From positions 1 to 14,775 of the forward strand of contig CATKXN010000060.1 in NCBI GenBank assembly GCA_949840605.1: 14,775 nucleotides of DNA, written 5' to 3'. Made by a program: the position numbers and the translations under genes. The notes below the pieces were generated by a model that ran no database searches, was not told the DNA's origin, and saw nothing but the letters and a program-made list of their open reading frames with translations. The DNA comes from an uncultured Alistipes sp. Lineage in GTDB: Bacteria; Bacteroidota; Bacteroidia; Bacteroidales; Rikenellaceae. The first letter of the stretch is position 1. The number at the start of each line of letters is the position of its first letter. This document shows positions 1 through 5,515 of the stretch, piece after piece.

Positions 1-519
1 TGACGGCCCGCCGCGGAGGTCGACGCGCTGCTGGAACTTTTCTGCCGGAGCGTCGCGAACGAGACGCCCGAACTGATCCGCCAGGGCGTCGAGGTGCGCA
101 TGATCGGCGACAGGACACGCTTCTCGGAGAAGGTGCAGGAGTACCTGGCCCAGGCCGAGGAACGGACCGCCGGGGGTAAGACCCTGACGCTGATCCTGGC
201 GCTCAACTACTCGTCGCGCGACGAAATAACGCGCGCCGTACGGCGGATCGCCCGCCGCGCCGAAGCCGGGGAGATCGTCCCCGCGGAGATTTCCGAGGAG
301 ACGGTCGGCGCCGCGCTCGACACGGCACCCTACCCGGACCCCGACCTGATCGTCCGCACCAGCGGCGAGCAGCGGCTGAGCAATTTCCTGCTGTGGCAGG
401 CGTCCTACGCCGAACTCTGGTTCCCCGAGGTGCTGTGGCCCGATTTCACGGAGCGGGATTTCGACGCGGCCGTGGAGGAGTACGCACGGCGCGACCGCCG
501 TTTCGGACTCGTTAAATAA
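1..519 (+). CDS. uppS: Undecaprenyl diphosphate synthase (isoprenyl transferase), 3' part only
   Basis: This enzyme condenses isopentenyl diphosphate units onto farnesyl diphosphate to make the C55 lipid carrier for peptidoglycan and other surface glycans; it acts at the cytoplasmic face of the inner membrane. The visible part runs from a conserved RPAAEV segment to the stop at 517-519. It contains the family signature RTSGEQRLSNFLLWQ and the C-terminal block YAELWFPEVLWPDF, which are typical of cis-prenyltransferases. The N-terminal third, with the catalytic Asp and the DGNGRWA motif, lies before the window. The first three bases read TGA in this frame, immediately before Arg-Pro, where an Asn or Ser codon would be expected (see findings). 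An internal ATG at 94 is not a plausible start, because homology extends upstream of it. It is followed 27 nt later by bamA, the usual order in Bacteroidales. Confidence 0.9.
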
Positions 520-546
520 ATGAAATTTAGACATTATTTGCAATAG

Positions 547-3087
547 ATGAATTATTCCGGTAAGATATTCACGGCAGCAGCAGCCCTCGTGCTTTGCTGC
601 TCGAATATATTCGCCCAGGAGCAGAATCCGCAGGACACGACGGCGGCTCCGAAGCCTGCGGTCTCCGAAAACGCTCCGATGTATAAAAACAACGGCGCAC
701 CCAGGCTCTACCACATTCGCAACGTCAATGTCCACGGCGTGCAGTACCTCAATCCCGACATCCTCAAGTCGTCCGCCGGTCTGATCGAGGGCGACTCGAT
801 CTATCTGCCGAGCAACTTCATCTCCAACGCCATCTCGCGGCTCTGGAGCCAGCGTTTTTTCTCGGACGTGAAGATCGGCGCCGAGATCGAGGGCGACAGC
901 CTCGACCTGGAGGTATTCCTCAAGGAGCGTCCCCGTGTCTACAACTGGGAGTTCGAGGGCATCTCGAAGGGCAAGAAGAAAGACCTGCTGGAGAAGCTCA
1001 AGCTCAAGCGGGGCAGCGAACTCTCCGACTATGTCATCGACAAGAACCAGAAGCTCATCAAACAGTACTGGGCCGAGAAGGGCTTCCGCAACACGGAAGT
1101 CGGCGTGCGCATCGACAACGACACGCTGCGCCCGGGTCAGGCCGTGACCGTCACGTTCCTCGTCGACCGCAAGCCGAAGGTCAAGATCGGCAGGATCAAC
1201 TTCACGGGCAACGAGCAGTTCCCGGACAAGCGCCTGCGCCGCACGTTCAAGAAAACCCACCAGAAATCGATCAACTTCTTCAAGGGCGCCAAGCTCAACG
1301 AGGGCGACTACGAGACCGACAAGGAGCTGCTGATCGACTTCTACAACTCGAAAGGCTACCGCAACGCGACGATCGTGAGCGACTCGATCTACCCGATCAA
1401 CGAGAAACGGATCGGCATCGACATCGACGTCTCGGAGGGTAACAAATACTACATCCGCAACGTGTCGTGGGTCGGCAACTCGGTTTACGAAACCGAGGAC
1501 CTGCAGCGCATGTTCAGCGTCAAGAAGGGCGACACCTACGACAAGAAGTCGATGCACAAACGGCTGGGAATCGGCAAGGAGGAGAATCCCGAGGACATGT
1601 CGGTCAAGTCGCTCTACCAGAACGAAGGCTACCTGATGTCGCAGATCGAACCGGCGGAGGTCATCATCGCCCCCGACTCGATCGACATCGAGGTCAAGGT
1701 GTTCGAAGGCAAGCAGTTCACCATCAACGAGGTCGGCATCACGGGCAACCAGCGCGTCGACGACGAGGTGATCCGCCGCGAGCTGTACACCCGTCCGGGC
1801 GAACTGTACAACCGTTCGCTGCTGATGCAGACCATCCGCACGCTGGGTTCGATGGGTCACTTCAACCCCGAAGCCATCATGCCCGACATCAAACCCGTCT
1901 CGAACGAGCTGGTGAACGTCAACTGGCCCCTCGAAGAGCAGGCTTCCGACCAGTTCAATATCGCCGGCGGCTGGGGCTCGGGCACGTTCGTGGGATCGGT
2001 GGGCATCACGCTGAACAACCTCTCGATCAAGAACACGTTCAAGAAGGGCGCATGGCGTCCCTACCCGATGGGCCAGAACCAGCGGCTGTCGCTCTCGGCG
2101 CAGACCAACGGCACCTATTACAAGGCTTTCGCATTCAGTTTCACCGACCCCTGGATGGGCGGCAAGAAACCCAACTCGTTCACCCTTTCGGCGCACTTCT
2201 CCGAGCAGAACAACGCCTACTACGTATGGCAGTCGGCAACGCAGTATTTCCGCACCTACGGCCTTGCCGCCGGACTGGGCAAACGGCTCAACTGGCCCGA
2301 CCCCTACTTCACGTTCTACGCCGAAGCCAGCTACGAGCGCTACAACCTGAAAAACTGGACGGGATTCGTCGTGGAGAACGGCAACTCGAACCTGCTGTCG
2401 CTCAAACTGGTGCTGGCACGCAACTCGGTGGACCAGCCGATCTACCCGCGCCGCGGTTCGGAGTTCAGCGCCTCGGTGCAGGCCACGCTCCCCTACTCGC
2501 TCTGGGACGGCAAGGATTACAGCGACCAGTCGATGTCCGACCAGGACCGCTACCGCTGGATCGAGTTCCACAAATGGCAGTTCAAGGCGCAGTGGTTCCA
2601 GGGATTCCTGCGCAACTCGAACCTCGTGCTGATGCTCAAGGCCGAGATGGGATACCTCGGAAGCTATAACAAGAATAAGGTGTCGCCTTTCCAGCGTTTC
2701 GAAGTCGGCGGCGACGGCATGTCGGGATACAATATATACGGTATCGACATCATTTCGATGCGCGGTTACGAGGACGGCGCGCTCGACCCGTCGAGCTACT
2801 ACTCCCGCGGCTACAACAAGTACACCGCCGAGCTGCGCTACCCGATCATCCTGAAACCTTCGTCGCAGATCTACGTGCTCGGGTTCCTCGAGGGCGGTAA
2901 CGCGTTCGACTCGTGGAAGAAGTTCTCGCCTTTCCGGATCAAGCGTTCGGCCGGCTTCGGCGTCCGCCTCTACCTCCCCGTGGTGGGTATGCTCGGCATC
3001 GACTGGGGTTACGGATTCGATCCCCCCGCCAACTCCACGACCAAGAGCGGCAGCCAGTTCCACTTCGTTCTCGGACAACAATTTTAG
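547..3087 (+). CDS. bamA: Outer membrane protein assembly factor BamA
   Basis: BamA is the core Omp85-family barrel that folds and inserts beta-barrel proteins into the outer membrane. The 846-residue product starts with a signal peptide of about 23 residues (cleavage likely after IFA). Five POTRA repeats then follow at roughly residues 54-130, 131-210, 211-298, 299-388 and 389-463, each with the GN or G-x-x-y/f pattern typical of POTRA strands and helices (for example NFTGNEQF and GITGNQRV). The rest, about 468-846, is the barrel. The lid-loop motif of the family is present as MRGY at residues 738-741 (in place of VRGF), and the protein ends in Phe, as expected for a barrel beta-signal. The ATG at 547 is chosen because an in-frame TAG lies directly before it and it gives a good signal peptide. 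A cysteine pair in the signal peptide (VLCCSN) resembles a lipobox only weakly. It sits between uppS and two OmpH/Skp genes, so one operon for envelope assembly is likely. Confidence 0.96.
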   Translation: MNYSGKIFTAAAALVLCCSNIFAQEQNPQDTTAAPKPAVSENAPMYKNNGAPRLYHIRNVNVHGVQYLNPDILKSSAGLIEGDSIYLPSNFISNAISRLWSQRFFSDVKIGAEIEGDSLDLEVFLKERPRVYNWEFEGISKGKKKDLLEKLKLKRGSELSDYVIDKNQKLIKQYWAEKGFRNTEVGVRIDNDTLRPGQAVTVTFLVDRKPKVKIGRINFTGNEQFPDKRLRRTFKKTHQKSINFFKGAKLNEGDYETDKELLIDFYNSKGYRNATIVSDSIYPINEKRIGIDIDVSEGNKYYIRNVSWVGNSVYETEDLQRMFSVKKGDTYDKKSMHKRLGIGKEENPEDMSVKSLYQNEGYLMSQIEPAEVIIAPDSIDIEVKVFEGKQFTINEVGITGNQRVDDEVIRRELYTRPGELYNRSLLMQTIRTLGSMGHFNPEAIMPDIKPVSNELVNVNWPLEEQASDQFNIAGGWGSGTFVGSVGITLNNLSIKNTFKKGAWRPYPMGQNQRLSLSAQTNGTYYKAFAFSFTDPWMGGKKPNSFTLSAHFSEQNNAYYVWQSATQYFRTYGLAAGLGKRLNWPDPYFTFYAEASYERYNLKNWTGFVVENGNSNLLSLKLVLARNSVDQPIYPRRGSEFSASVQATLPYSLWDGKDYSDQSMSDQDRYRWIEFHKWQFKAQWFQGFLRNSNLVLMLKAEMGYLGSYNKNKVSPFQRFEVGGDGMSGYNIYGIDIISMRGYEDGALDPSSYYSRGYNKYTAELRYPIILKPSSQIYVLGFLEGGNAFDSWKKFSPFRIKRSAGFGVRLYLPVVGMLGIDWGYGFDPPANSTTKSGSQFHFVLGQQF

Positions 3088-3127
3088 CCTGGGTTAAAAT
3101 GGTCGCCCAGAGGGAACGGATAGTGAA

Positions 3128-3162
3128 AATCCCCCTAAATCCCCCTTCGAAAAGAGGGACTT
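3128..3162 (+). repeat. Dispersed hairpin repeat, copy 1
   Basis: A 35-bp element begins 41 bp after the bamA stop. It starts with AATCCCCCTAAATCCCCCTT and ends with GGGACTT, and the second C-run can pair imperfectly with the terminal G-run to form a hairpin. It matches an inverted copy at 14280-14314 at 32 of 35 positions by eye, and about 8 bases before it are also similar in both copies (TAGTGAAA against TATTGACA). It lies inside the otherwise compact bamA-ompH operon. What it does is not known to me. Confidence 0.8.
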
Positions 3163-3187
3163 GAAACAGCGAGTGGCAATAAATTTG
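3161..3187 (+). promoter_or_regulatory. Candidate Bacteroidetes promoter upstream of the first ompH
   Basis: TAAATTTG at 3180-3187 fits the Bacteroidetes -7 consensus TAnnTTTG exactly. A TTG at 3161-3163 could act as the -33 element, although the 16-nt spacing is slightly short. The start codon of the downstream ompH lies about 70 nt away. The bamA-ompH gap of 169 bp is large for this operon, which fits an extra internal promoter. The assignment rests on motif match only. Confidence 0.4.
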
Positions 3188-3256
3188 AAAGAAAAGAGTT
3201 ATATTTACAGTACAAAACCGGGAAACCGGCTGAATATTAACTTAAAAAACAGGATT

Positions 3257-3766
3257 ATGAAACGGCTGATTCTAATTGCGGCATTCGTTCTGACGGCAGA
3301 AACCCTCGCGGCCCAGAACTACATAATCGTCAACAGCGAAAAAGTTTTCAAGTCGATCGACGCCTATAACACGGCCATCTCCGACCTGGATAAACTCGCC
3401 AAGCAGTATCAGACGCAGGTGGACACCAAATTCGCCGAAGTCGAGACGCTCTACAACAACTACCAGGTCCAGAAAACGTCGCTCTCCGCCGCCGCGCGCC
3501 AAGTGCGTGAAAACGCCATCCTCCAGAAAGAGAAAGAGGCTCAGGAGTATCAGGAAAGCCTGTTCGGACAGCAGGGCACGCTGATGAAAAAACGGGTCGA
3601 GATGATTACCCCGATCCAGAAACAGGTCTTCGCCACCATCGAGGCCTATGCCAAGCAGGTCGGGGCCGATCTGGTGCTCGATTCGGCGAACAACCCCACG
3701 CTGCTTTACAACAACCCCTCGGTCGAGCGGACGCAGCAGGTGATCGATGCGCTGAAAAAGAAATGA
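3257..3766 (+). CDS. OmpH/Skp-family periplasmic chaperone, first copy
   Basis: Skp/OmpH proteins are trimeric periplasmic chaperones that hold unfolded outer-membrane proteins on the way to the BAM complex. From the ATG at 3257 the product is 169 residues. It starts with a signal peptide (cleavage likely near residue 19, after LAA), followed by the short beta strand NYIIVNSEKVF typical of the family. A long charged alpha-helical coiled-coil section follows (about residues 45-125), and then a return strand, ADLVLDSANNPTLLYNNP. An in-frame TTG further upstream (3161) is unlikely to be the start, because it would put about 32 polar residues in front of the signal peptide. It is one of two tandem paralogues directly after bamA, which fits a role in outer-membrane protein assembly. 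I avoid a firm symbol because the copies cannot be told apart by function. Confidence 0.9.
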   Translation: MKRLILIAAFVLTAETLAAQNYIIVNSEKVFKSIDAYNTAISDLDKLAKQYQTQVDTKFAEVETLYNNYQVQKTSLSAAARQVRENAILQKEKEAQEYQESLFGQQGTLMKKRVEMITPIQKQVFATIEAYAKQVGADLVLDSANNPTLLYNNPSVERTQQVIDALKKK

Positions 3767-3793
3767 CATCAAAACATTAACTGATAAATTCGT

Positions 3794-4336
3794 ATGAAAA
3801 AAGCAATCAAACTGACCCTTGCAGTTGCACTGGTTATGGTATCTACGTCGCTTTTCGCCCAGAAATTCGGCCGCATCAACACCCAGGAGATCATCATGTC
3901 GATGCCCGAGACCAAGACCATGCAGGAAAACATGGAAACCTACGCCAAGGAGCTGCAGGACAACATCGAGACGATGAACGTCGAGTTCAACAACAAACTG
4001 CAGGATTTCCAAAAGAACTACAACACCTTCAGCGACGCCATCAAGGAGATGAAGGAGAAGGAGCTGCAGGATATGCAGAACCGCACCCGCGAGTTCCAGG
4101 AGCGCGCACAGCAGGACTATCAGAAGAAACAGAACGAACTGCTCGGGCCGATCATCGAGAAGGCCAAGGCGGCCATCGACAAGGTATCGGCAGCGAACGC
4201 CTATACGGTCGTATTCGACACCTCGACCGGCTCGCTGGCCTATTTCGACGAGGCAACGCTGACCGACATCGCCCCCCAGGTGAGAAAGGAGCTGGGAATC
4301 ACCGAAGCCCCCGCAGCCGCCCCCGCAGCCAAATAA
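3794..4336 (+). CDS. OmpH/Skp-family periplasmic chaperone, second copy
   Basis: This 180-residue paralogue of the preceding gene starts 27 nt after its stop codon. It has a clear signal peptide ending in SLFA before QKFG. The strand FGRINTQEIIMSMPE leads into a highly charged coiled coil (about residues 40-120, rich in Glu, Lys and Gln), and a C-terminal strand YTVVFDTSTGSLAYFD follows. This matches the Skp architecture, in which long helical tentacles grip unfolded outer-membrane proteins in the periplasm. The tail is Ala/Pro-rich (APAAAPAAK), probably flexible. The two copies differ strongly in sequence, so the duplication is old, and the tandem pair after bamA is common in Bacteroidales. 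A strong intrinsic terminator follows at 4379-4415, marking the end of the operon. Confidence 0.92.
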   Translation: MKKAIKLTLAVALVMVSTSLFAQKFGRINTQEIIMSMPETKTMQENMETYAKELQDNIETMNVEFNNKLQDFQKNYNTFSDAIKEMKEKELQDMQNRTREFQERAQQDYQKKQNELLGPIIEKAKAAIDKVSAANAYTVVFDTSTGSLAYFDEATLTDIAPQVRKELGITEAPAAAPAAK

Positions 4337-4378
4337 AAAGCCCTGCGGACAATCCCGCAGCGTCGGAATAATTCATCG

Positions 4379-4415
4379 GAAGTGCCGGTCCCGCAACGAC
4401 CGGCACTTCTTTTTT
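4379..4415 (+). terminator. Rho-independent terminator after the bamA-ompH operon
   Basis: A perfect 12-bp stem (GAAGTGCCGGTC paired with GACCGGCACTTC), with a 7-nt loop CCGCAAC, is followed directly by six T residues. It begins 42 nt after the second ompH stop. A smaller 6-bp hairpin (CTGCGG/CCGCAG, 4343-4360) lies before it without a T run. Confidence 0.93.
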
Positions 4416-4469
4416 GCGTACGACAGTTCAATATCGCGCCCGAAATGATCGAAATGGCGAATAATCGAA

Positions 4470-4508
4470 CGATATGAACCATATCGAATAATTTTATTCG
4501 TATATTTG
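4470..4508 (+). promoter_or_regulatory. Promoter and overlapping palindromic operator candidates for the AraC-family gene
   Basis: TATATTTG at 4501-4508 is a perfect -7 box (TAnnTTTG), 19 nt before the ATG. Directly upstream lie two perfect inverted repeats that share a CG. One is CGATATG-AAC-CATATCG (4470-4486); the other is CGAATAA-TT-TTATTCG (4485-4500), which abuts the -7 box. The hexamer ATCGAA also recurs at 4448, 4464 and 4483. No good TTG -33 element is visible where one would be expected, which fits an activator-dependent or repressed promoter. Operator function is inferred. Confidence 0.6.
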
Positions 4509-4527
4509 TCGGAAATCGAGTGAAACT

Positions 4528-5439
4528 ATGAACAGAAAAAATGCAGAAACTCCGATTACAAGCTTCACCCTCGGAGAACTGATCACCATGTCCGGCGGCG
4601 AGAAACGCCCCGGTCTGCTGGGAGAATGCATCGCCGCCAACAGCGCCTCGCAAATGGAGATCTTCCGGTTTCCGGGACGCCTCGACGCCTTCGTCATCGG
4701 CATATGCACCGAGGGCGAGACGACCTTCACCTCCAATCTGAAAGAGTACCGGCTGAAAAAAGACTCGCTTTTCATCCTCAGCCCGAAGCACATACTGCAG
4801 GTACAGTCGAATAACAGTTTCAAGGCGCACGTCATCCTCATCTCGCCGGATTTCCTGCGCCGCATCAACATCGACACCAAGCACATGATGCCGCTCTTCC
4901 TGCAGTTCGGCTCGCGCACCTGCATGGAGCTCACCCATACCGAGTGCCGGTCGCTGCGCAGTTTTATCTCGATGGTCGAGCAGGAGCTCCAGGGCCCCGA
5001 GACCGATTTCGCGATCGAGATCGTCGGCGGGCTGATCGCCGCGACGATCTACAAGGTCGGCGATATCCTGACCCACTACATGGAGGAGCATCCCGAGATA
5101 GAGGAACCCGTACACAACCGGGCCGAAGAATATTTCAAGCAGTTCACCGAGCTGCTCGGCGAACACTACACGCGCGAACGCAGCGTGGGTTACTACGCGC
5201 GGCAGCTTTGCATCACGCCCAAATACCTCACCACGCTCATCAAGCGCATCAGCGGGAAATCGGTATCGGAATGGATCGACAGCTACGTCATCCTCGAGGC
5301 CAAAACGCTGCTCAAATACTCGAACATGAGCGTACAGGAGATCGCCTATTACCTCAATTTCCCGAACCAGTCGTTCTTCGGCAGCTACTTCAAGCGCAAC
5401 ACCGGCATGTCGCCGTCGCAGTACAAGGCGAAGCAGTAA
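4528..5439 (+). CDS. AraC-family transcriptional regulator
   Basis: The 303-residue protein has the two-part layout of ligand-sensing AraC regulators. The N-terminal half (about residues 25-130) reads like a cupin-type sensor barrel (DAFVIGICTEGETTFT, then SLFILSPKHILQV). A linker helix follows, and then a C-terminal AraC DNA-binding domain with two helix-turn-helix units, at about 217-241 (YYARQLCITPKYLTTLIK) and 268-291 (EIAYYLNFPNQSFFGSYFKR), ending in the family motif GMSPSQYK. It therefore most likely binds DNA and switches genes in response to a small molecule; the ligand is not readable from sequence. It has its own promoter with palindromes and is transcribed alone. It converges with the polysaccharide lyase gene 76 bp downstream. 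Regulation of that lyase is possible but has no direct support here. The ATG at 4528 fits the promoter spacing. Confidence 0.93.
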   Translation: MNRKNAETPITSFTLGELITMSGGEKRPGLLGECIAANSASQMEIFRFPGRLDAFVIGICTEGETTFTSNLKEYRLKKDSLFILSPKHILQVQSNNSFKAHVILISPDFLRRINIDTKHMMPLFLQFGSRTCMELTHTECRSLRSFISMVEQELQGPETDFAIEIVGGLIAATIYKVGDILTHYMEEHPEIEEPVHNRAEEYFKQFTELLGEHYTRERSVGYYARQLCITPKYLTTLIKRISGKSVSEWIDSYVILEAKTLLKYSNMSVQEIAYYLNFPNQSFFGSYFKRNTGMSPSQYKAKQ

Positions 5440-5515
5440 CCACCCGGCCGGGAGCCGGTTCCGGGGCCTGCGGCATCACGCCGGACCGACGAACGACGCC
5501 CCGGCCTCCCGACAT
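5440..5515. other. Convergent intergenic region with a GC-rich inverted repeat
   Basis: The 76 bp between the two converging stop codons contain CCGGGGC (5461-5467) and its complement GCCCCGG (5498-5504), flanked by GGGAG and CTCCC. Together they could form a hairpin on either strand. There is no T run on either side, so a standard intrinsic terminator is not supported. Nothing else is visible. Confidence 0.3.

Noticed and set aside
4240..5166. Minus-strand frame of about 300 codons across the ompH end and AraC-family gene
   Set aside because: It crosses a strong terminator and a promoter on the other strand and shows no recognisable domain.
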